Shown: positions 19,043 through 26,537 of the stretch, in pieces | Layout: every line of letters begins with the position of its first letter | Position numbering within the stretch: the stretch's first letter is position 1 | Assembly: GCA_002394605.1 (NCBI GenBank) | Contig: DGUI01000026.1 | Location: forward strand, 60,682-124,681 | Length of the DNA: 64,000 bases | Origin: Mageeibacillus sp. UBA4314 | GTDB lineage: Bacteria > Bacillota > Clostridia > Saccharofermentanales > Saccharofermentanaceae | Direction of reading: 5' to 3' | The notes under the pieces: generated by a model | Seen by the model: the letters and a program-made list of their open reading frames with translations, nothing else | Told to the model about the DNA's origin: nothing | The model's database searches: none | Program-made: the position numbers and the translations under genes

Positions 19043-19998
19043 TGACAGATCTTAAAGATGTGATTGGCGGTCTGTCATTCATTCCCGTTATCGTTGGCCC
19101 TACCGCAAGCGGTAAGAGCGATATTGCATTGAAGCTGGCAGAAGCTGCCGGCGGTGAGATCGTATCGTGTGATTCCATGCAGATATATAAGGGGCTTGAT
19201 ATCGGAACAGCCAAGCCCAATAAGGATGAGCAGGGAAGGGTCAGGCATCATATGATCGATATCATCGATCCTGATCAGAACTATTCAGTAAATGAATTCT
19301 ACGAAGATGCAAACCGCTGTGTAGGCGACATTATCTCCCGCCATAAACTACCTATCCTCTGCGGCGGAACGGGGCAGTATGTATCAGCGATGATCAAGGG
19401 CATAAACTTCGGTGATGAAGATGGTGATAAGATCGATGAAGTGACAGATCAGCTCTATTCCAGGTTCGACAGCGAGGGGATAGATAACATCTATGAAGAT
19501 CTTAAGCGTATCGATCCCCAGGCTGCTTCGAAGATCCATCCAAATAATACAAGGCGTGTTATCAGGGCCTATGCCGTCTATCTCGCGACAGGCAGGACGT
19601 TCACGCAGAAGAACTCAGAATCGTTACAAAGCGGTTCGAGATATCCATATAAGCTGTTCCAACCGGATCTCGACAGGAGCACCATATATGACCGGATCAA
19701 TCTGCGTGTAGACAAGATGATATCGTCAGGTCTTCTTAAGGAAGCAAAGTGGCTGTATGAGACATATCCCGAACACGATACAACTGCTTTCCAGGCGATC
19801 GGATATAAGGAGTTGTTCCCGTATATAACAGGAGAGATATCTCTCGACAGGGCCATATATGATCTCAAGCTCAATACAAGGCACTATGCAAAGAGACAGC
19901 TGACATGGTTCAGGTATATTCCTGACATAACAATGATCGATCCCGGGCATGGTGACATTGCATCAGAGATCATGGCACACATCCAAAATGGTATCTGA
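19042..19998 (+). CDS. miaA: tRNA dimethylallyltransferase MiaA
   Basis: A 318-residue prenyltransferase that adds the dimethylallyl group to A37 of tRNA, the substrate of MiaB. The P-loop is GPTASGKSD near residues 18-26. The DSMQIYKGLDIGTAKP motif follows, and HHMIDI and FQAIGYKE are also present. The ATG shares its first base with the mutL stop codon (TGATG). In many bacteria hfq follows miaA; here no hfq is present and the next gene, lexA, is convergent. Confidence 0.97.
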   Translation: MTDLKDVIGGLSFIPVIVGPTASGKSDIALKLAEAAGGEIVSCDSMQIYKGLDIGTAKPNKDEQGRVRHHMIDIIDPDQNYSVNEFYEDANRCVGDIISRHKLPILCGGTGQYVSAMIKGINFGDEDGDKIDEVTDQLYSRFDSEGIDNIYEDLKRIDPQAASKIHPNNTRRVIRAYAVYLATGRTFTQKNSESLQSGSRYPYKLFQPDLDRSTIYDRINLRVDKMISSGLLKEAKWLYETYPEHDTTAFQAIGYKELFPYITGEISLDRAIYDLKLNTRHYAKRQLTWFRYIPDITMIDPGHGDIASEIMAHIQNGI

Positions 19999-20009
19999 TA
20001 CCACCATTT
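19986..20009 (+). terminator. Possible terminator hairpin after miaA
   Basis: A seven-base-pair stem (AAATGGT with ACCATTT) spans the miaA stop codon with a ten-base loop. There is no clear T-run, so termination here is only possible. Confidence 0.25.
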
Positions 20010-20080
20010 CTGCACATTTATTGAATTGGAATATCTAAGCTCCTATAGTGTTTATACTTACAACACGATACGGAAGGAGG

Positions 20081-20743
20081 TTAGGAAATGTGATATCTGT
20101 GCAATCCTACGACCTTACCTAAGATCATGCAATTCTCGCCATAGAACGGGATGGGAGCATAAGCTTCATTCTCAGGGAAGAGATAGGGCTTGCCGTTAAG
20201 CTTGCCGAATCTCTTGACAGTTGCTTCATCTTCGATAAGTGCAGCAACGATATCCCTGTCTTCACAGTGATTCTGCTTACGGATGATAAGGTAGTCGCCG
20301 TCAAATATTCCGGCGTCGATCATTGAGTCACCCTTGACCTTGAGTATGAAGGCTTCATCACTGCCTATGATCGATCTGCTGACCGGGATCTGTTCGTCTG
20401 AATAATTCTCGTGGGCAAGGATCGGGATACCTGCAGTGATCTTACCGATACATGGAAGACTGATGACATCGGCGGAAGTATTGGCAGTATCATCTGAGAT
20501 GCTGTCGCTGTAGTCATCTGTATTCTTAAGGATGATCGCTCTCCTAAGTCCGGGCCTGTATTCGATGCGGCCCATCTCGTCGAGCTTCTTCAGGTATGTG
20601 TGTACGGATGACGTGGATTTGAGTCCGGCGCCTGCACAGATGTCGCGAACAGACGGTGACATGGCATTCTTGTGGATATATTGACATACATATTGATAAA
20701 CGCGTTCGATAGACTGTGCTGATTTCTTAGTTGTATAAGGCAT
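20081..20743 (-). CDS. lexA: SOS repressor LexA
   Basis: A 220-residue LexA. The winged helix-turn-helix is around SPSVRDICAGAGLKSTSSVH (residues 29-48). The self-cleavage bond is Ala104-Gly105, and the catalytic pair is Ser140 (KGDSM) and Lys177 (ATVKRF). RecA filaments trigger its cleavage and so release DNA-repair genes. The ATG at 20743 has an AGGAGGTG Shine-Dalgarno. Its own promoter carries a LexA box (see 20803-20816), so it is autoregulated. The linker between the two domains is longer than in B. subtilis LexA. Confidence 0.97.
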   Translation of the reverse strand: MPYTTKKSAQSIERVYQYVCQYIHKNAMSPSVRDICAGAGLKSTSSVHTYLKKLDEMGRIEYRPGLRRAIILKNTDDYSDSISDDTANTSADVISLPCIGKITAGIPILAHENYSDEQIPVSRSIIGSDEAFILKVKGDSMIDAGIFDGDYLIIRKQNHCEDRDIVAALIEDEATVKRFGKLNGKPYLFPENEAYAPIPFYGENCMILGKVVGLHRYHIS

Positions 20744-20776
20744 AAGGCACCTCCTTGCAGAACATTTATTTGTTTT

Positions 20777-20805
20777 ATTGTATTATTTTTGTCCCATTAT
20801 GTCAA
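20777..20805 (-). promoter_or_regulatory. lexA promoter
   Basis: On the minus strand TTGACA (20800-20805) and TACAAT (20777-20782) are separated by exactly 17 bases, a near-consensus sigma-A promoter. The LexA box overlaps its -35 hexamer. Confidence 0.85.
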
Positions 20806-20816
20806 ACACTTGTTCG
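20803..20816. promoter_or_regulatory. LexA (SOS) box
   Basis: The minus strand reads CGAACAAGTGTTTG, matching the Firmicute box CGAAC-N4-GTTYG. It covers part of the lexA -35 and lies just before the likely start of the divergent gene at 20832, so one site could repress both. Confidence 0.8.
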
Positions 20817-20831
20817 TCATTTTCGATTGGT

Positions 20832-21344
20832 ATGGATCAGAACGAGATAAAAAAGAGGCTTAAGACATTATCTCACGATCTTAACTGCGTTGAGGACGAG
20901 GCCAAACAGAGGCTTTTGGCTTGCATCGATTCGCAGGAGGAAGGTGAGAAGCTCATCAGGGACATGTACACAAAAGACTACGCTCCGGTCAGCACTTCGC
21001 TGCCGGCAGGATTCACTTCCGGAGCAAAGGACAGGCTTTTGCTCTATGAAGAGTTCGTATGCGGATTTGAAGGATATCTTAAAGATACGATCAATGATTA
21101 CAGGAGTGTCATAAACAGGAAGAACGAAGCTTTCAGGCTCCTGACCTGCATCATGTCCCTGTCATCGGTGTGCACGAAGATCATGTATATGACTTATGTG
21201 CGCAACATGTCGATGGATGAAGTGTGCAATAAGCTCTACATGAGCAGATCAACATATTTCAGATACCATAAAGCTGCAGTCATCCAGCTCGAAAAGAAAT
21301 ACAATGATAATGAAACAGGAGACGAACTAATGCTGAATAAATGA
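20832..21344 (+). CDS. Sigma-region-4-like / ArpU-type HTH protein
   Basis: About 170 residues. The C-terminal part (MSMDEVCNKLYMSRSTYFRY, about residues 132-151) is a helix-turn-helix like those of phage late regulators of the ArpU/RinA/DUF1492 type and sigma region 4. The N-terminal half is helical and unassigned. The start is uncertain: ATG 20832 or ATG 20799, neither with a good Shine-Dalgarno. The LexA box lies between these two choices, which favours 20832. Divergence from lexA suggests SOS control. It could be a domesticated prophage regulator, though no other phage gene is near. Confidence 0.6.
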   Translation: MDQNEIKKRLKTLSHDLNCVEDEAKQRLLACIDSQEEGEKLIRDMYTKDYAPVSTSLPAGFTSGAKDRLLLYEEFVCGFEGYLKDTINDYRSVINRKNEAFRLLTCIMSLSSVCTKIMYMTYVRNMSMDEVCNKLYMSRSTYFRYHKAAVIQLEKKYNDNETGDELMLNK

Positions 21345-21350
21345 TATAAT
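21345..21350 (+). promoter_or_regulatory. -10 element predicting a leaderless mRNA
   Basis: A perfect TATAAT ends six bases before the ATG at 21357. The usual spacing puts the transcription start on the A of that ATG, and no Shine-Dalgarno is present. The -35 region is poor. Confidence 0.5.
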
Positions 21351-21356
21351 CTACAC

Positions 21357-21848
21357 ATGTCAGATTATAACGAGAAAGACATAGATTCATATATCTCTGA
21401 TGCCAAGAGCAGGTTTACCGGTACGTTAGCCGGTGTCTTCGGTTCTTCCTGGCGTGCTACAGTGCGCTTTTTTAAGGCGCTTCCCTGGAGGATCAGGAAT
21501 CAGATCAAGAGGAAGTACAGGGAATACAAGAACCGTCCGCCGCGCAAGGACATCAGAAGGGTCTATGTACTCGTCGGCTATACGACAAAAGAGAGTGTCG
21601 AGGCAAAGTATAACGCCGAGAGAAGGCTTATCATCATCAGGAGGGGACTATTGCTCCTCATTATGTTGCTACTGTTCTTCATCTCGCTCGACAGAGTTCT
21701 CAATATCACTAATTTCGACGAGATATCCCATATGTTCGGCATCAACTCTTTTGAAGAGATAACAGAGAACGATCCGTTCAGGTCTGCAAGGACCAAAGCG
21801 ACAGCTGCACATGAGGACGCTGTGATAACGATTGTCCCTCAAAAATGA
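21357..21848 (+). CDS. Single-pass membrane protein, unknown function
   Basis: A 163-residue protein. The N-terminal cytoplasmic part (about 1-88) is strongly basic, with a run of Arg/Lys around residues 42-67. One transmembrane helix follows (about 92-112), then a short acidic external tail. The positive-inside charge pattern supports N-in topology. I do not recognise the family. No ribosome-binding site precedes the ATG, but a -10 hexamer does (21345-21350), so it may be translated from a leaderless transcript. Basic tracts could bind nucleic acid or acidic lipids; this is inference. Confidence 0.6.
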   Translation: MSDYNEKDIDSYISDAKSRFTGTLAGVFGSSWRATVRFFKALPWRIRNQIKRKYREYKNRPPRKDIRRVYVLVGYTTKESVEAKYNAERRLIIIRRGLLLLIMLLLFFISLDRVLNITNFDEISHMFGINSFEEITENDPFRSARTKATAAHEDAVITIVPQK

Positions 21849-21878
21849 AATTTTTTTAATCATTTCTTTCATTTTGAG
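21838..21878 (+). terminator. Possible stem-loop after the 21357 gene
   Basis: CTCAAAAATGAAA and TTTCATTTTGAG can pair with one bulge around a loop that holds a T-run. The geometry is unlike a standard intrinsic terminator. Confidence 0.25.
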
Positions 21879-22017
21879 AAAACCTATTGCGTATTCCAAG
21901 ACTTTATATTATTATCCTTAACGAAAAATCCACGGTATTCACTAGTGTGTATTATTCGAGGAAATATGAAAGAAATGCTGTTTAAACTTTCAAAACAGCG
22001 CAAGAAAGGCGGTAATT

Positions 22018-23379
22018 ATGGATTACACAGTAAGCAATTCGTATCTTAACAGCGTTATGCAGGGTGTTATCAAGAAGAACCCTAATGAGCCCGAGTTCCA
22101 TCAGGCTGTTTATGAGTTCCTTTCTTCTATCGAGCCTGTACTCGCAATTCGTCCTGACATCCAGGAGAAGCAGATCCTCGAGAGGATCGTTGAGCCTGAG
22201 AGACAGATCATGTTCAGAGTAGCATGGGTTGATGACAATGGTAAGATCCAGATCAACCGTGGCTACAGGATCCAATTCAACAGTGCCATCGGACCTTACA
22301 AGGGCGGTTTGAGACTTCATCCTTCAGTTAACCTTTCGATCCTTAAGTTCCTCGGATTTGAGCAGATCTTCAAGAATTCACTCACAACACTCCCTATGGG
22401 CGGTGCAAAGGGTGGTTCAGACTTCGATCCCAAGGGTAAGTCTGACAACGAAGTAATGGCTTTCTGCCAGAGCTTCATGAGAGAGCTCTACAGACATATC
22501 GGTCCTGACCTTGATGTACCTGCAGGTGACATCGGAACAGGCGCAAGAGAGATCGGTTTCATGTTCGGTCAGTACAAGAAGATCGTTAACGAGTTCACAG
22601 GAGTTCTTACAGGTAAGGGTCTCTCATTCGGCGGTTCTCTTGCAAGAACACAGGCAACAGGCTATGGTCTTTGCTACTTTGTAAACTGCCTGCTCAAGAA
22701 GCACAATGATTCATTCGCAGGCAAGACAGTAGTTATCTCCGGTTCAGGAAACGTTGCTACATACGCTTGTGAGAAGGCAACACAGCTCGGCGCAAAGGTT
22801 GTTGCCATGTCTGACTCCAACGGTTATATCTACGATGAGAACGGTATCAATCTTGATGTCGTTAAGGATATCAAGGAAGTAAGAAGAGCACGTATCTCTG
22901 AGTACGTTAAGGCAGTTCCTTCTGCTAAGTACACAGCTGATGAGAACGGTTCAAAGGGCATCTGGACGATCCCTTGTGACATCGCTCTTCCTTGCGCTAC
23001 ACAGAACGAGCTCAACCTCGATTCTGCTAAGGCACTCGTTGCCAACGGCGTAAAGATCGTTGCAGAGGGCGCTAACATGCCTACAACTCTTGATGCTACC
23101 AAGTATCTCCAGGAGAACAAGGTTTACTTCTGTCCCGGTAAGGCTGCTAACGCAGGCGGTGTTGCTACTTCCGGTCTTGAGATGTGCCAGAACAGCGCTA
23201 GACTGTCATGGTCTTTCGATGAGGTTGACAGCAAGCTCGAGGGTATCATGGAGAACATCTTCAACAATGTTGATACAACAGCTGAGAAGGTCGGCATGCC
23301 TGACAACTATGTTGCAGGTGCTAACATCGCAGGTCTGCTCAAGGTCGCTGATGCGATGATCGCACAGGGCGTTATCTGA
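22018..23379 (+). CDS. gdhA: Glutamate dehydrogenase (hexameric, NADP-type)
   Basis: A 453-residue enzyme interconverting 2-oxoglutarate plus ammonia and glutamate, a main ammonium-assimilation route in gut and rumen clostridia. The KGGLRLHPSVNLSILKFL segment and the active-site motif PMGGAKGGSDF (Lys near 131) identify the family. The Rossmann motif is SGSGNVATYA. Length and N-terminal form fit the NADP-linked class, but cofactor use is not proven. The ATG at 22018 has AAAGGCGG upstream. The gene is single, with about 170 bases before it and a strong terminator after it. Confidence 0.96.
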   Translation: MDYTVSNSYLNSVMQGVIKKNPNEPEFHQAVYEFLSSIEPVLAIRPDIQEKQILERIVEPERQIMFRVAWVDDNGKIQINRGYRIQFNSAIGPYKGGLRLHPSVNLSILKFLGFEQIFKNSLTTLPMGGAKGGSDFDPKGKSDNEVMAFCQSFMRELYRHIGPDLDVPAGDIGTGAREIGFMFGQYKKIVNEFTGVLTGKGLSFGGSLARTQATGYGLCYFVNCLLKKHNDSFAGKTVVISGSGNVATYACEKATQLGAKVVAMSDSNGYIYDENGINLDVVKDIKEVRRARISEYVKAVPSAKYTADENGSKGIWTIPCDIALPCATQNELNLDSAKALVANGVKIVAEGANMPTTLDATKYLQENKVYFCPGKAANAGGVATSGLEMCQNSARLSWSFDEVDSKLEGIMENIFNNVDTTAEKVGMPDNYVAGANIAGLLKVADAMIAQGVI

Positions 23380-23405
23380 TCGTAAGATAGATAAGAACTA
23401 ACTTG

Positions 23406-23443
23406 ATAACGGGGTATTTGTAAGAATACTCCGTTATTTTTAT
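23406..23443 (+). terminator. Intrinsic terminator of gdhA
   Basis: A 13-base-pair stem (ATAACGGGGTATT with AATACTCCGTTAT, one G-T wobble) and six-base loop are followed by a T-rich run. Confidence 0.9.
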
Positions 23444-23451
23444 TATATATT

Positions 23452-23479
23452 TTGAAAAATAAGATTTTTAGTTTATAAT
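23452..23479 (+). promoter_or_regulatory. Promoter of the LCP-protein gene
   Basis: TTGAAA (23452-23457) and TATAAT (23474-23479) are 16 bases apart, about 33 bases before the ATG at 23513. Confidence 0.7.
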
Positions 23480-23512
23480 ACGTTTGCCTTAATTACTTAG
23501 GGAGATCTGTTT

Positions 23513-24598
23513 ATGAGCAAAAACAACGTTAATAATAAAAAGAAAAACAGTTTTGGGAAGGTGCTTATCAGGTTTTTGTGCATCGTACTTGGCCTGATAC
23601 TTGGCGTATTCCTGTATTTCTATATCAAGCTTGGCAGGACGTACATATATATTCCTACTGTCTCAAGCGAGGAGTATGATACGCTCGAACTCAAGGCCGG
23701 TGAGAGCCTTACCGGAGGTGATGTTAAGTCTGCCTGGAAGGACGGCGGCCATACCCGCGTGTTCTTCGATCCCAAGCATCCCATCATCGAGGTCAAGCAG
23801 AAGGATCCCGACATCGAGAACATCCTTGTTTACGGTATCGACTCCCGTAAGGTGTCTGATTATAAGTGCCGTACGGATTCAATGATCGTCGTTACCATCA
23901 ATAAGAGGGATAACACTGTAAAGCTCACGTCTCTCATGAGAGATATCGGCGTATATATCGGTGATACTGATGCTACTGCCGGCAAGACGCTCAAGAAGCT
24001 TAATTCCGCGTATGTTTATGGCGGCGTAGGCCTTATGATCAATACGATCAACAGGACATTCGATCTTGATATCCAGCGTTTCGTAATGCTTGATTTTACC
24101 AGTGCCGCAGGCGTTATCGACATGTGCGGCGGTGTTGACATCACTGTCAGCGCCGATGAGGTCAAGTATGCCAATGAGTTTATCGATTACCAGAATAAGT
24201 GGACGGGATCCAAGTCGCCCAAGATCTCTTCAAGCGGAAGACAGACACTTAACGGTGTTCAGGCCGTTGCCTGGTCAAGAATCAGGTATCTGGATTCTGA
24301 TTTCGTCAGGACTTCACGTCAGAGGACGATCGCACAGGCACTTATCGAGAAGGTCGGCGACATGAATTATTTCGAGAAGATCAGACTCCTTGAGAAGTCT
24401 ACGGGCATGTTCGAGACTAACATGCAGCCTAAGGATCTCATGAGGGTCGGTTATTACGGTGCAAAGGGAGCTCATGACCTCAAGCAGTACAGAGTCCCTG
24501 AAGATAAGATGTACAAGGTCCAGAAGAATCCCTGGATGATGATCATCGATTTTAAACAGACTAACGCAAAGCTTCATAATTTTATTTGGGGGAAGTAA
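23513..24598 (+). CDS. LytR-CpsA-Psr (LCP) family cell-wall transferase
   Basis: A 361-residue protein with an N-terminal membrane anchor (about residues 18-39) and an external LCP domain. Seen are ENILVYGIDSR, RTDSMIVVTIN, TSLMRDIGVYIG and, further on, DFVRTSRQRTIAQAL, matching the Asp/Arg pattern that binds the polyprenyl-pyrophosphate substrate. LCP enzymes attach anionic polymers such as teichoic acids or capsule to peptidoglycan. The ATG at 23513 follows GGAGAT. It is one base short of touching the next gene, so the two are co-transcribed. Confidence 0.92.
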   Translation: MSKNNVNNKKKNSFGKVLIRFLCIVLGLILGVFLYFYIKLGRTYIYIPTVSSEEYDTLELKAGESLTGGDVKSAWKDGGHTRVFFDPKHPIIEVKQKDPDIENILVYGIDSRKVSDYKCRTDSMIVVTINKRDNTVKLTSLMRDIGVYIGDTDATAGKTLKKLNSAYVYGGVGLMINTINRTFDLDIQRFVMLDFTSAAGVIDMCGGVDITVSADEVKYANEFIDYQNKWTGSKSPKISSSGRQTLNGVQAVAWSRIRYLDSDFVRTSRQRTIAQALIEKVGDMNYFEKIRLLEKSTGMFETNMQPKDLMRVGYYGAKGAHDLKQYRVPEDKMYKVQKNPWMMIIDFKQTNAKLHNFIWGK

Positions 24599-24599
24599 T

Positions 24600-26375
24600 A
24601 TGAGTAAGACAGTATCCACCTGTATATGTGAGACTAACCTTATAGCTAATCAGCCTCAGGAGAATGTTTTCTTCCTGACTCTGTCGAGGAAGAAGGAGGA
24701 TTTTCCTAACGAGTTCTTAAGGACTGCGAGGTCAACATCGCCTATCCAGGTATGTGCCGTTTTCTCATGTATCGGTCCTGACAATGCAGGCGCCATGCTC
24801 AATATCGACCTCAACAGGGAGTTAGAGCAGATCGTTGCCAGCACTTCCAAGTCACCTGTTCTTGATTTTGAAGCTTTCTCGAACCAGGTCGTAAGTGTTC
24901 TTAATCTCCGTGTATGCAAAGTATCAGCGTCAGTAGGTACGCCCCTCAAAGTATCAATGACAATGATCGTCATCGAAGGAGATATCTTAAGAGTCATCCA
25001 TGTAGGTAACACAAAGGCAACTCTTCTCCGAGACAACCGTCTCATGGTCCTCACAGAGGAACACACTGTAGCACATAAGTATGTACAGATGGGCGCGATC
25101 ACTCCTGAGCAGGAGATCAGCCATCCCGATAACATGAACCTTACCCAGTATCTTGGTAAGATGCCTCAGGACGGACCTGTTGTACCTTCCAAGAAGGTCG
25201 AGCTCAAATTGAAAGATAACGACGAGATCTTCCTTATGGGTCTTGGCATCTCTCACCTGATGCCTGCTCAGATGCGTAATCTCATCCTCGTCAGACAGGT
25301 CAGCCCTGAGACGAAGGCACGTGAGCTTATGAATTCTGCCATGAATTTCGGCATCAAGTCAGGACTTACTGCAATCTGCATGAAAATCGAATCCACATTC
25401 CTTCTTCCCGGTGATGCAGTTATCGGAAGTCACCTGGCAACTGATGCCACGATGGTTAATGCAAGAGCGCAGGAAGCTGATTCCTACACGCCTTTCGGAG
25501 ATCCTTCCGAATCCGGGGCTCCCGCTTCAAGAAGGGCATCCCGTCAACCCCAGAGGACTCAGGCAGCAGCTTCCGATACGATCCCGTTCAATCCTAATGA
25601 GCAGGGTGATTATTATGAGGATGACGATGACGATATCGAGGATTACGGCGGCTATAGTGAGCCTGTCCGCAATGATCGTGACAGAAGGAATCAGAAAAGG
25701 AAGATCGCAGCTTTTGTCATTCCTGTTGTAATCTTCCTGATCAGCGTTGTCATCGGCTTTGGTCTGATGTATCTGATCTTCAATTTCAAGGATCTCTTCA
25801 AGGGCAGTGCAGAGACGACACAGACAAGTTCTGATAATCTCATCTACTATGTAATCGAAGACGGAACACCGGTATTTGCCCAGGCTGACATCAACAGCAC
25901 GCTCGTCGCTTCCCTGAACAGGGGAGATGCGGTTACTGTATTGTCTGCAGAGAACCTCTTCAGCAAGATCACGACAACCACAAATGTTACAGGATATATC
26001 CTTAACGATAAGATCTCTATGGAAGCTCCTGAAGGTGAGCCTACTTCGATCATGGAAACTGATAATACTTCAGAGTCATCAGATGAAGTCGATCCCGGTG
26101 TTGTTGAACCGGATGATCCTGCAGCGCTCCCTACGGAATATACACAGCCTGTTGCAGAGCCCACACGTGCCGCAGCACCTACGGCTGCACCTGCGACAGC
26201 TGCTCCTACGGCAAAGCCTACAGCAAAGCCCACAGCCAAGCCTACGGCAAAGCCTACTGCAGAACCTACTGCAGAGCCTACAGCTAAGCCGACCGCAAAG
26301 CCTACGGCAGATCCTACAGCAGAATCTCCTGCTGATCCCACACCGGAACCTCAGCCGGATGGCGGTGGAGAGTGA
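24600..26375 (+). CDS. Degenerate PP2C-like domain protein with TM, SH3-like and Pro/Thr repeat regions
   Basis: 591 residues. Residues about 1-265 have the layout of a PP2C-type phosphatase: HVGNTKATLLRDNRLMVLTEEHT stands where the family has HVGDSRAYL and LTEDHS, and GLTAICMKIE where it has DNITVIVVRI. The metal-binding acids appear replaced (GPDNAG for DGMGG, GLG for the SDGL Asp, SG for the final DN). An acidic, Pro/Arg-rich linker leads to one transmembrane helix (about 362-388), then an SH3-like domain (about 400-470) and a Pro-Thr-Ala-Lys repeat tail. It probably acts as a binding or sensing protein rather than an enzyme. Confidence 0.7.
   Translation: MSKTVSTCICETNLIANQPQENVFFLTLSRKKEDFPNEFLRTARSTSPIQVCAVFSCIGPDNAGAMLNIDLNRELEQIVASTSKSPVLDFEAFSNQVVSVLNLRVCKVSASVGTPLKVSMTMIVIEGDILRVIHVGNTKATLLRDNRLMVLTEEHTVAHKYVQMGAITPEQEISHPDNMNLTQYLGKMPQDGPVVPSKKVELKLKDNDEIFLMGLGISHLMPAQMRNLILVRQVSPETKARELMNSAMNFGIKSGLTAICMKIESTFLLPGDAVIGSHLATDATMVNARAQEADSYTPFGDPSESGAPASRRASRQPQRTQAAASDTIPFNPNEQGDYYEDDDDDIEDYGGYSEPVRNDRDRRNQKRKIAAFVIPVVIFLISVVIGFGLMYLIFNFKDLFKGSAETTQTSSDNLIYYVIEDGTPVFAQADINSTLVASLNRGDAVTVLSAENLFSKITTTTNVTGYILNDKISMEAPEGEPTSIMETDNTSESSDEVDPGVVEPDDPAALPTEYTQPVAEPTRAAAPTAAPATAAPTAKPTAKPTAKPTAKPTAEPTAEPTAKPTAKPTADPTAESPADPTPEPQPDGGGE
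26160..26355 (+). repeat. Degenerate 12-base tandem repeat coding for Pro-Thr-Ala-Lys/Glu
   Basis: Repeated units of the form CCTACnGCnAAG inside the 3' end of the preceding gene encode a PTAK/PTAE tail. It is a wall-spanning or spacer type sequence, not a CRISPR. Confidence 0.85.
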
Positions 26376-26393
26376 TCCATTGGTAATATGATC

Positions 26394-26430
26394 AAAAGTT
26401 CCTCACTTCGAAAGTGGGGAACTTTTTTTG
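26394..26430 (+). terminator. Intrinsic terminator of the LCP / PP2C-like unit
   Basis: A 15-base-pair stem with one wobble and a three-base loop (CGA) ends in a run of seven T. Confidence 0.95.
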
Positions 26431-26472
26431 CATGTTTGTTGTGCATCTTAGATAAATATAGTGCCCATATTT

Positions 26473-26502
26473 TTGTCAGTGGCGATCTCTATCAGTGATA
26501 AA
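26473..26502 (+). promoter_or_regulatory. Candidate promoter with palindromic operator
   Basis: TTGTCA (26473-26478) is 17-18 bases from TGATAA/GATAAA (26496-26502). The palindrome TATCAGTGATA (26490-26500) overlaps the -10 region and resembles the core of the tet operator (CTATCAGTGATAG). No TetR-family gene is in the window. Confidence 0.4.
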
Positions 26503-26537
26503 ATCAAGGGTAGATATACATATAGGAGGATATAGCT

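Noticed and set aside
25847..26341. Long minus-strand frame rich in Gly/Ala/Val
   Set aside because: It is the complement of the PTAK repeat and SH3-like coding region; composition follows from the repeat and there is no ribosome-binding site.
26160..26355. Tandem repeats resembling a repeat array
   Set aside because: Units are 12 bases, contiguous, in frame and coding for a Pro-Thr tail; there are no spacers, so it is not CRISPR.
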